From positions 1 through 27,046 of the forward strand of contig DAISIL010000048.1 of the NCBI GenBank assembly GCA_036822015.1: a stretch of DNA of 27,046 nucleotides, given 5' to 3'. Numbering within the stretch: the first letter of the stretch is position 1; each line of letters starts with the position of its first letter. Under the pieces are notes generated by a model that saw nothing but the letters and a program-made list of their open reading frames with translations, was not told where the DNA came from and ran no database searches. Origin of the DNA: DAISIL01 sp036822015. Lineage in GTDB: Bacteria; Bacteroidota; Bacteroidia; Cytophagales; Bernardetiaceae. Of the stretch, positions 16,138 through 22,532 are shown one piece after another. The position numbers were made by a program, and so were the translations under genes.

Positions 16138-17169
16138 TTAGTTGTGCTTGGTGGAGGTGTATCGTTGGGCTTGTTCGACCCACTCCTGGCGTTCGATGCG
16201 CTCGGGAGGGTAGTTGAGGAGTTGGTTCAGTTGCTCTACATCTGCTTCCTGCAAGTGAGCAATTTGCGCAAAAGCCGTAATACCGATGCGGTTGAGCTGT
16301 GCCTGTGTATGCGCGTCGATGCCCGTGATGCGGGTCAGGTCATCGGTCTGCTCGGTAGGGGCAACAAACCATCCCATCTGGTGCTGCCGGAGAGTAAGTT
16401 GTTGGGCTTCGAGTTTTTGATGGAGTTGTAGGACTTCGGCTTGGGCGGCTTCGAGTTCGCGGAGCGGCACAAATATCCGGTGATCGCTTTGCTTGATGGC
16501 GGTGATGGTCTGCTGGAGTTGTCGGATTTCTTTGTGGGCTTTTTGTAGCTCTTCAAGGGGTATCCAGGTGTCGGCGGTTTTGTTCCAGGCTTCGATGAGA
16601 CGTTCTTTTTCTTGGAGTTCTTCTTCGAGGCGTAGGTAAGCCGCTTCAAGTTCTTGGTCAGTTTTCAGGGAGATTTGGGGTTGGTTCAGGGTTTGGAGTT
16701 GCTGGGTGGCTTCTCGGAGGCGTTGTTGCAGTTCGGTATGGGCTTGCTGGTGTTGGGTGATCTGTTTGAGGAAGATATTGCGCTGCTGCGCTGTCTGGTT
16801 TTGAAGGATGGTGATCTGCTGGGTGGCTTCTCGGAGGCGTTGTTGCAGTTCGGTATGGGCTTTCTTGTGCTGGGCGATTTGTTTGAGGAAGGTGTTGCGC
16901 TGCTCCTCTGTCTGATCTCGGAGGGTAAGGGTATGGGTATATTGGAGGTTTTCTATCGCTGCTTGATGCTGCACCTCCTGATAGGCGAGTTTATCCATTA
17001 GCTGACGCTCCTGGATGCGCTTTTCCCCGATGGCTAAGGCGCATTGCTCCTGTGCCGCGTGGAGTTGTTGCGCTATGTTGCGCTTGAGAGTTTGGTACTT
17101 CTGCCAGGCAAACCAAGCGGCGGCTATTGTCAAGATAAGCAGAAAAACAAGTGCGATCGTCGGGTACAT
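16138..17169 (-). CDS. Membrane-anchored coiled-coil protein with C-terminal helix-hairpin-helix domain
   Basis: The 343-residue product has one N-terminal transmembrane helix (residues 4-21), then a long Gln/Glu/Lys-rich coiled coil to about residue 265. That region contains a duplicated 39-residue unit (both copies include KAHTELQQ- or QAHTELQQ-type repeats followed by RLREATQQ). The last 65 or so residues (DDLTRITGIDAHTQAQLNRI, then RIERQEWVEQAQ) match the helix-hairpin-helix tail that I recall at the C-terminus of some NuoE and ribosomal-protein-associated proteins in Bacteroidota. The gene lies 8 bases after nuoJ. Its role is unknown. A scaffold or assembly partner at the membrane is a reasonable guess. 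Confidence 0.75.
   Translation of the reverse strand: MYPTIALVFLLILTIAAAWFAWQKYQTLKRNIAQQLHAAQEQCALAIGEKRIQERQLMDKLAYQEVQHQAAIENLQYTHTLTLRDQTEEQRNTFLKQIAQHKKAHTELQQRLREATQQITILQNQTAQQRNIFLKQITQHQQAHTELQQRLREATQQLQTLNQPQISLKTDQELEAAYLRLEEELQEKERLIEAWNKTADTWIPLEELQKAHKEIRQLQQTITAIKQSDHRIFVPLRELEAAQAEVLQLHQKLEAQQLTLRQHQMGWFVAPTEQTDDLTRITGIDAHTQAQLNRIGITAFAQIAHLQEADVEQLNQLLNYPPERIERQEWVEQAQRYTSTKHN
16701..16862 (-). repeat. Intragenic direct repeat, 117-base period
   Basis: A 45-base run at 16701-16745 is repeated identically at 16818-16862, and similarity continues beyond it to near 16798 and 16914. The offset of 117 bases is 39 codons, so the duplication keeps the reading frame and lengthens the coiled coil. 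The identity at silent positions suggests a recent duplication. Confidence 0.85.
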
Positions 17170-17177
17170 AGGTGTAA

Positions 17178-17666
17178 TTATGCTCTGGCGGCAATAAAAG
17201 TAGCCCCAATCAAGGCCACCAACAACAAAACAGCCACTAGTTCAAAGCTCAAGGCCTGATCTACGACCAGCGTTTGGCTCATCGCGGTTGTCTCCTGAGG
17301 GGCAAGCACGGCAGCCTCGGGCAGGAGCCGAACAGCAGCTTGTACTTCTTTGAGCAAAGCCAGGGCCAAAAAAAACACACCCACCACGGCCAGGAGCGGT
17401 GTTCGGGGGCGCAAATCCAATACCTCCGCATTTCCTGCACTCATAAACATCATCCCAAAAAGCAACAGCACCAAAATTCCGCCCACATATACGACAATCT
17501 GTGCCACGGCCACAAAGTCCGCCGAAGCACACACAAAAAGCCCCGCGACAGCTAACAAACTCAACAGGAAATACAATCCAGCATACAAAAGCCGATTTGC
17601 CCGCCAAAGTCCGATCCCCCCCACGAGTGCTAGCCCACTCAAAAATGCTATCCAATATGCGATCAT
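17178..17666 (-). CDS. nuoJ: NADH-quinone oxidoreductase subunit J
   Basis: NuoJ is a membrane subunit of respiratory complex I next to the E-channel and helps couple quinone reduction to proton pumping. The 162-residue product has five likely membrane helices, with the conserved AQIVVYVGGILVLLLFG around 55-71, including Tyr60 and the flexible Gly-Gly. I choose the ATG at 17664-17666. The preceding GTG (17667-17669) would add one residue. The rest of the nuo operon is not in the window, at least within 9 kb to its right. It follows the putative lipoprotein gene by three bases and is followed after 8 bases by the coiled-coil gene. Confidence 0.92.
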   Translation of the reverse strand: MIAYWIAFLSGLALVGGIGLWRANRLLYAGLYFLLSLLAVAGLFVCASADFVAVAQIVVYVGGILVLLLFGMMFMSAGNAEVLDLRPRTPLLAVVGVFFLALALLKEVQAAVRLLPEAAVLAPQETTAMSQTLVVDQALSFELVAVLLLVALIGATFIAARA

Positions 17667-17669
17667 CAC

Positions 17670-18050
17670 CTATTTAGCTAGCTCGTTATCAGGAACAAGA
17701 GTATCTCGGCTGCCCATCTCCTGCCATGGATACGACACCGGACGCAGCGGCTCGGTACGCCAGACTTTCAGGTGGGCGGTATCGCCCAGAAGAAGCGGAA
17801 AAAAATGCGTGAGTTGATGGGTTTGTTGATCGAAATGCCGCGCCCAAGCCTGCTGGTTAGCCAACTGCCATATCGGCAAATACGAAGGATGTTCGAACTG
17901 CTGCTGCCTCTCCTGCTCACGCAAACGCCTTGATTCTTTGGCAATCATGCCTTGTACCTCTACCGCAGAAACTGGATCGTGGTACGCATAAACGCACGAA
18001 AAAAAGACAACCGTAAAGAATCCTATCACTAATATACGGAGTGTATTCAT
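17670..18050 (-). CDS. Putative small lipoprotein or secreted protein
   Basis: Unrecognised protein. From the ATG at 18050 it has 126 residues and starts with a hydrophobic signal segment (LRILVIGFFTVVFFSC), whose cysteine at position 18 could be lipidated, although FFSC is a poor lipobox. The rest is soluble and rich in Gln, Arg and Trp with no motif. An upstream in-frame ATG at 18089 would give 139 residues, but a -7-like TAATTTTG at 18101-18094 would start the transcript at about that codon, which favours 18050. It stops three bases before nuoJ, so it should be co-expressed with it. Confidence 0.6.
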   Translation of the reverse strand: MNTLRILVIGFFTVVFFSCVYAYHDPVSAVEVQGMIAKESRRLREQERQQQFEHPSYLPIWQLANQQAWARHFDQQTHQLTHFFPLLLGDTAHLKVWRTEPLRPVSYPWQEMGSRDTLVPDNELAK

Positions 18051-18093
18051 CCAAAAAAGCAAAGTATTTCCGAGTATAAAACGATTCATTTGA

Positions 18094-18101
18094 CAAAATT
18101 A
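18094..18101 (-). promoter_or_regulatory. Possible -7 element for the lipoprotein-nuoJ operon
   Basis: On the minus strand the octamer TAATTTTG is an exact match to TAnnTTTG. No good -33 TTTG lies 19-21 bases upstream of it, so the call rests on the -7 alone. Transcription would begin near 18088. Confidence 0.4.
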
Positions 18102-18167
18102 ACACATAAAAACGACTTTTTGTTAAAAAGAAATCATAATAACGGCAATCTCGCTGCCATCCTGAGA

Positions 18168-18221
18168 AAAGTCAGTTTTTTTTCCTACATTCGGGTTGTT
18201 GATGCCTCAACGCCTGACTTT
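18168..18221. promoter_or_regulatory. Inverted repeat between divergent promoters
   Basis: AAAGTCAG at 18168-18175 is complementary to CTGACTTT at 18214-18221, and between them GTTGA at 18198-18202 pairs with TCAAC at 18207-18211 around a TGCC loop. It lies between the lipoprotein-nuoJ operon (-) and the sigma factor promoter (+), about 35 bases upstream of the latter's -33. It may be an operator or just a chance structure. The rest of the 205-base gap is AT-rich with no gene. Confidence 0.3.
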
Positions 18222-18255
18222 GTTTAAACATTTTCAGAAAAAAGTGAACAGAAAA

Positions 18256-18287
18256 TTTGGATTTCTGTTTAACACCTACTACCTTTG
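18256..18287 (+). promoter_or_regulatory. Promoter of the sigma factor and carotenoid genes
   Basis: TTTG at 18256-18259 and TACCTTTG at 18280-18287 both match the housekeeping Bacteroidota consensus exactly, with a 20-base spacer. The transcript would begin near 18292-18294 and leave about 20 bases before the ATG at 18314. The promoter occupies the region where a longer sigma frame would have to start (TTG at 18257), which supports the shorter coding sequence. Confidence 0.8.
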
Positions 18288-18313
18288 GCTTAAACAAAAA
18301 CAACAAAAGGGTT

Positions 18314-18832
18314 ATGACTACTGTAGAATTTAACTTTGCCTTGCAACAAATGACGTACTCCCTGCGGCCTTTCGCCCTCAAACTCACCAAAGACAGTGAG
18401 GAGGCTAACGATCTGCTCCAGGAAACAGTCTTGAAAGCGTTCACGAATCGCGATAAGTTCAAAGAAGGAACTAATCTCAAAGCGTGGTTGTACACCATTA
18501 TGAAGAACACCTTCATCACGAACTACCAACGACTGGTGCGCCGAAAAACATTCATCGACACCACCGACAACCTGCACTACATCAACTCTACGGACAACAT
18601 TTCCCGTAACGATGCCTACTCGCAGTTCATGCTAGACGACATCTACGCAGCCATCAACGAACTCGACGAACCCTACCAGGTGCCATTTTTGATGCACTAC
18701 CGTGGGTTCAAATACCACGAAATCGCCGACCATCTGCAAATCCCCATCGGAACGGTAAAGAACCGCATACACATCGCCCGTAAGCAACTCAAAGAGCAAC
18801 TCAAGACTTACGCCAAACAAGAGCTTGACTAA
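18314..18832 (+). CDS. ECF-type RNA polymerase sigma factor
   Basis: The 172-residue product has only regions 2 and 4, as in extracytoplasmic-function sigma factors. Region 2 is at about 15-79 (KDSEEANDLLQETVLKAF, then LKAWLYTIMKNTFITNYQR, the -10 recognition helix). Region 4 is at about 110-163 with a helix-turn-helix (YHEIADHLQIPIGTVKNRIH). No anti-sigma gene lies next to it. The start at 18314 is fixed by the promoter just upstream. crtI begins 44 bases after its stop, so the three genes may share a transcript. In other bacteria ECF factors next to crt genes control carotenoid synthesis, sometimes in response to light, and I infer the same here. Confidence 0.92.
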   Translation: MTTVEFNFALQQMTYSLRPFALKLTKDSEEANDLLQETVLKAFTNRDKFKEGTNLKAWLYTIMKNTFITNYQRLVRRKTFIDTTDNLHYINSTDNISRNDAYSQFMLDDIYAAINELDEPYQVPFLMHYRGFKYHEIADHLQIPIGTVKNRIHIARKQLKEQLKTYAKQELD

Positions 18833-18876
18833 AAGGGCTTAAAAGTTTTTATTTTTCTTACAAAAAACAAATTACC

Positions 18877-20385
18877 ATGAGCAAAAAGGTAATCATCATC
18901 GGTGCTGGCTTGGGTGGATTAGCTACGGCTTTGCGCCTGGCTACACGCGGCTACAAAGTGGAGATCGTCGAAAAGTACCATCAGGCAGGTGGACGGCTCA
19001 ACCAAATCAAGCAGGACGGGTTTACCTTCGATATGGGACCGTCTTTCTTCAGCATGAGCTATGAGTTTGAAGAGTTGTTTAAAGATTGTGGAGTAGAAAA
19101 CAACCCGTTGCAATTCAATGAGCTTGACCCTTTGTATGCCGTTTATTTTGCGGGCAAACAAAAACCCTATCTGATTTACAAGGACTTGGCACGTTTGGCA
19201 AAAGAATTTGAAGCCATCGAACCCGACTTTGAAGCCAAAGTTAAACGCTATCTAGGTCAAGCTAAAGGCATTTTCCATGATACCGAGTACCGCATCGTTA
19301 AGCGCAATTATGGTTCTTTGTTTGACTATGCCAAAGCCCTGGCTAGTGTTCCGCTCAAGCATGCGCCAAAGTTATTCCGTACCATGTGGGGGGAACTCGG
19401 GCAGCACTTTACTGCACAAGAAGTAAAGGTAATCTTTTCGCTGGTTGCTTTCTTTCTGGGATCCACACCTTTTGAGACACCAGCTGTTTATAGCCTGCTC
19501 AACTACACAGAGTTAGAACATGACGGTTATTGGAATGTCCAGGGGGGGATGTATCGCATCACGGAGGTTATGTTGGATTTGTTGGCACAACATGATGTCA
19601 AAATTCACTATAATACCGAAATTTGTGCTTACGAACCCGACGAAAGCGGACAAATCAAAGCCTTCGTCGATCAACATGGACACCGATGGACAGCAGACCT
19701 TTTTGTGGCCAACGCCGATGCTGCTGCTTTCCGGGGGCAGATCATGGAACGCAAGAAGTACCGCGAAGAGAAACTAGACCGCATGGACTGGACATTGGCA
19801 CCTTATACCATTTATTTGGGTGTCAAAGGAAATATTCCTAATTTTTATCACCATAATTATTTCTTGGGTGATAATTTCAATGATTACGCCAGTAAGATTT
19901 TCAAGATGTCTGTTTCGCCCGAGAAGCCGTACTACTATGTCAATGCTTCATCGAAGAGCAATCCAGGTTGTGCACCGGAGGGACATGAAAACCTCTTCAT
20001 TCTCTGCCCAGTACCCGACTTGCGTTACAAATCCGATTGGTCAGACCGCGAAACACTGGCCGACACGATCATTGAAGATTTAGGCAATCGTATAGGTTAC
20101 AACTTACTACAAAATACGGCTACGCGCCGTATCATTGATCCCGTTGAGTGGGGCGAAACTTTCAATCTTTACAAGGGTAGTGGACTAGGTCTGGCTCATG
20201 GACTCAACCAGGTAGGCGGAATGCGCCCGCGCAACAAGGATGAAAAGTACAACAACTTGTATTACGTCGGAGCTTCAACGACACCCGGCACTGGCCTGCC
20301 TATCGTCGTGATTAGCTCGCGCCTAGCAACGGAACACATCCTGAAAGAACACCCAACCGAACGAAAATTGCTACAAACCATCTAA
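18877..20385 (+). CDS. crtI: Phytoene desaturase family protein
   Basis: CrtI-type enzymes desaturate phytoene stepwise toward neurosporene or lycopene with FAD at the membrane. The 502-residue product has the N-terminal dinucleotide-binding GAGLGG at 9-14 with the following GGRLNQI, and the C-terminal family signature YYVGASTTPGTGLPIV. Length is normal. The number of desaturation steps, or an alternative role on a hydroxylated carotenoid (CrtD-like), cannot be told from sequence alone, but pairing with crtB favours CrtI. Codon use is more AT-rich than in bamA or rsh. crtB follows after 48 bases. Confidence 0.92.
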   Translation: MSKKVIIIGAGLGGLATALRLATRGYKVEIVEKYHQAGGRLNQIKQDGFTFDMGPSFFSMSYEFEELFKDCGVENNPLQFNELDPLYAVYFAGKQKPYLIYKDLARLAKEFEAIEPDFEAKVKRYLGQAKGIFHDTEYRIVKRNYGSLFDYAKALASVPLKHAPKLFRTMWGELGQHFTAQEVKVIFSLVAFFLGSTPFETPAVYSLLNYTELEHDGYWNVQGGMYRITEVMLDLLAQHDVKIHYNTEICAYEPDESGQIKAFVDQHGHRWTADLFVANADAAAFRGQIMERKKYREEKLDRMDWTLAPYTIYLGVKGNIPNFYHHNYFLGDNFNDYASKIFKMSVSPEKPYYYVNASSKSNPGCAPEGHENLFILCPVPDLRYKSDWSDRETLADTIIEDLGNRIGYNLLQNTATRRIIDPVEWGETFNLYKGSGLGLAHGLNQVGGMRPRNKDEKYNNLYYVGASTTPGTGLPIVVISSRLATEHILKEHPTERKLLQTI

Positions 20386-20433
20386 AAATGAACCTACTTT
20401 TTCCCTGTTTTTACTTTTTGAGTTAAGACTGCC

Positions 20434-21270
20434 ATGATTGATCTGTTTCATTTGACTGCTTTTAAGTGCAGCAAGCTCATCACACAGCACTACAGCACTT
20501 CGTTCACTTTGGGTATCCAGACGCTGGATAAAAGTTTGCATTACCCGATCTATGCCATCTACGGTTTTGTCCGCTACGCTGACGAGATCGTAGATACTTT
20601 CCACGAGTTTGATAAAGCTGACCTGCTCGCTAGATTCAAGGCAAATACCTATCAGGCTATCGAAGAGAAGATTAGCCTCAACCCGATCCTTAACGCCTTC
20701 CAACTTGTGGTGCATCAATACAACATTGATCTTGACCTAATTGAGGCTTTTTTGCACAGCATGGAGATGGATTTGCACCACACCCGCTACGAAAAGCAAC
20801 GCTATGAAGAGTACATTTATGGTTCGGCCGAGGTGGTTGGTTTGATGTGCTTGCAGGTCTTTTGTGAAGGCAACCGCCAGGAGTACGAGTCGCTCAAAGA
20901 GCCGGCACGTCGCTTGGGTGCTGCCTTTCAAAAAGTGAACTTTTTGCGGGATATGAAAAGTGATTTTGATGATCGTGGGCGCGTTTATTTTCCCAACCTC
21001 AATTATCAACAGTTCGATCAACACACCAAAGCCGCTATCGAAGCCGATATTGAAGCAGACTTCAAAGCTGCCCATGCGGGTATTGTGCGCTTGCCAAAAA
21101 AGGCGCGTTTTGGGGTGTATTTGGCGTATCGCTATTACATCAAATTATTTCAAAAAATCAAACGTTCTAGTACGGAGACTCTATTGGATCACCGCATTCG
21201 GGTTCCTGATGCCAAAAAAATGTACCTGCTTGTTTCGGGATACTGTCGGCATCAACTCAACTACATTTGA
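20434..21270 (+). CDS. crtB: Phytoene/squalene synthase family protein
   Basis: CrtB joins two geranylgeranyl diphosphates head to head to form phytoene, the first committed carotenoid step. The 278-residue product has both Mg-diphosphate motifs, D50-E-I-V-D54 and D173-M-K-S-D177 in NFLRDMKSDFDDRGR, and YSTSF near the N-terminus. Squalene synthase activity is the alternative, but the neighbouring crtI points to phytoene. Its TGA overlaps the ATG of the next gene by one base, so the two are translationally coupled. Confidence 0.93.
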   Translation: MIDLFHLTAFKCSKLITQHYSTSFTLGIQTLDKSLHYPIYAIYGFVRYADEIVDTFHEFDKADLLARFKANTYQAIEEKISLNPILNAFQLVVHQYNIDLDLIEAFLHSMEMDLHHTRYEKQRYEEYIYGSAEVVGLMCLQVFCEGNRQEYESLKEPARRLGAAFQKVNFLRDMKSDFDDRGRVYFPNLNYQQFDQHTKAAIEADIEADFKAAHAGIVRLPKKARFGVYLAYRYYIKLFQKIKRSSTETLLDHRIRVPDAKKMYLLVSGYCRHQLNYI

Positions 21271-21743
21271 TGATGTCCACCGAAGAACAAAAAACGTACC
21301 TTGATACGCTCCGCTACGACTACGTAGCCGCTGTACACGACAAAGACCTAGCCGAGCTACACTATCAGAAGCTCGAGCAGATGGCAGAACAAAACGCGCT
21401 CATGCTTGCTTTTTGGGCTGGTTTTGAGGCACTTGTTGCCAAGCACAAATGGAATCCTTACGATAAACTCAAGCTGCTCAACGCTGCTATGCAAAAGTTT
21501 GACCGCGCCGTAGCTGCTGATCCTAATCAAGCTGAAATACGTTTTTTGCGCTTTTCTGTCGAACACTATCTGCCCGATTTTCTCAAAAAGCAGAACCACC
21601 TCGAAGAAGACCGACGCATCATTTTTCAATTTTTTGATAGCTCTCTACCAGACGCTACCACACAAGCAGCTATTGCGCGTTTTATGCTAGAAAGTGGCCG
21701 CTGTGGACGCGCCGAGACCAAAAAGTACAGTAATTTTTTGTAA
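21270..21743 (+). CDS. Conserved hypothetical protein coupled to crtB
   Basis: This is a helical soluble protein of 157 residues. I recall similar unnamed proteins beside carotenoid genes in other Bacteroidota. The recognisable core is AVAADPNQAEIRFLRFSVEH followed by LPDFLKKQNHLEEDRRIIF, which resembles a single TPR-like repeat (the DPNQAEIR turn). There is no signal peptide, membrane helix or catalytic motif. The start is the ATG overlapping the crtB TGA (TGATG). A second ATG follows immediately. Function unknown, but its placement suggests a role in carotenoid synthesis or its control. Confidence 0.8.
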   Translation: MMSTEEQKTYLDTLRYDYVAAVHDKDLAELHYQKLEQMAEQNALMLAFWAGFEALVAKHKWNPYDKLKLLNAAMQKFDRAVAADPNQAEIRFLRFSVEHYLPDFLKKQNHLEEDRRIIFQFFDSSLPDATTQAAIARFMLESGRCGRAETKKYSNFL

Positions 21744-21776
21744 AATCGACATTTATTTTTTTCTTTATTTTCCCTT

Positions 21777-22456
21777 ATGCAACTGATCGAAAAGATAGCC
21801 TTGCTTCAGCCCTACCATCACCAACAGTTGGTGCAATGGGTGGATGCCCTGTTGCAAAAAAAACCGCTTTATCCGCCCAAAGCCGCTTATCAAGCTGAGG
21901 ACATCCTCAAAATCCTAGAACATTTCCCCAAAGACAAAGCTTGGACAGCCAAAGAGTTAGACGATGAACACATTTTTCCGCCTCAACTTACCGTAAAAAT
22001 TGAACTCATTGATTACACCATTTGCCTTATGCCTGATCCTACCTCCAGCCACCAAGAGATTCTAACGAATGTTGCTACGTATATCAATATTTTCGTCAGA
22101 AAAAACAAAATAGGTAAAGTTTATGTAGCTCCTTTTAGTTTACATATCGACGAAGGAAATGTGCGAAAANNNNNNNNNNGGTAACGGAGCGGGGCATCTA
22201 CGAAGCTCCTGATTTGGTAGTAGAGGTCATCTCACCCGCCAACTACAAAAAGTTACGAGCGGAGAAAAAAACCGCTTATGCCCAGTTTGGGGTGTCCGAG
22301 TATTGGGAAATCTACCCTAGCACCCAGGAGATACACGTAGCAGTATTGGAAGATGCCGAATACCGCGCTTTTTCCGTCGCCTCCCCCGAAGGCAACGACC
22401 GCATCTACTCCAAAATCCTTCCAGGTTTTACACTGGCTTTAGCGGAGGTGTTTTAG
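21777..22456 (+). CDS. Uma2-family nuclease-like protein, broken by an assembly gap
   Basis: Uma2 proteins have a restriction-endonuclease-like (PD-(D/E)XK) fold and mostly unknown function. The first part (21777-22169) carries an N-terminal helical extension and MPDPTSSHQEIL, the usual Uma2 opening, and ends HIDEGNVRK. After ten N the second part reads VTERGIYEAPDLVVEVISP, then KKTAYAQFGVSEYWEI, the conserved core with the Asp, Glu and Lys of the active site. The halves lie in different frames across ten bases, so the true gap is not 10. About 12-15 residues that normally contain a PDxxFV strand are missing. The gene itself is probably intact. The stop is TAG at 22454-22456. Confidence 0.85.
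22170..22179. other. Assembly gap (10 N) inside the Uma2 gene
   Basis: Ten consecutive N mark a scaffold join. Restoring the reading frame across it needs a true length of 2 modulo 3. By comparison with the usual Uma2 spacing between the NV(R/V) strand and the TE(R/K) segment, I estimate about 38-44 bases. Confidence 0.95.
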
Positions 22457-22477
22457 TGAAATATCTATTGTTGTTTT

Positions 22478-22509
22478 TTTGGAAAAGTAGGAGGGAGCGG
22501 GTATATTTG
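22478..22509 (+). promoter_or_regulatory. Promoter of the large GHKL ATPase gene
   Basis: TTTG at 22478-22481 and TATATTTG at 22502-22509 match the Bacteroidota -33 and -7 consensus exactly, with a 20-base spacer. Transcription would start near 22514-22516, leaving a leader of roughly 18 bases before the GTG at 22533. It makes the large gene independent of the Uma2 gene. Confidence 0.75.
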
Positions 22510-22532
22510 CAAGAGAACTAATCTGAAAAATA

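Noticed and set aside
18257..18313. 19-residue N-terminal extension of the sigma factor (TTG start)
   Set aside because: The region is occupied by an exact -33/-7 promoter, so it cannot be translated from that transcript.
22141..22230. Uma2 gene as a pseudogene with a frameshift
   Set aside because: The frame change coincides exactly with the N run, whose length is a placeholder; there is no independent evidence of disruption.
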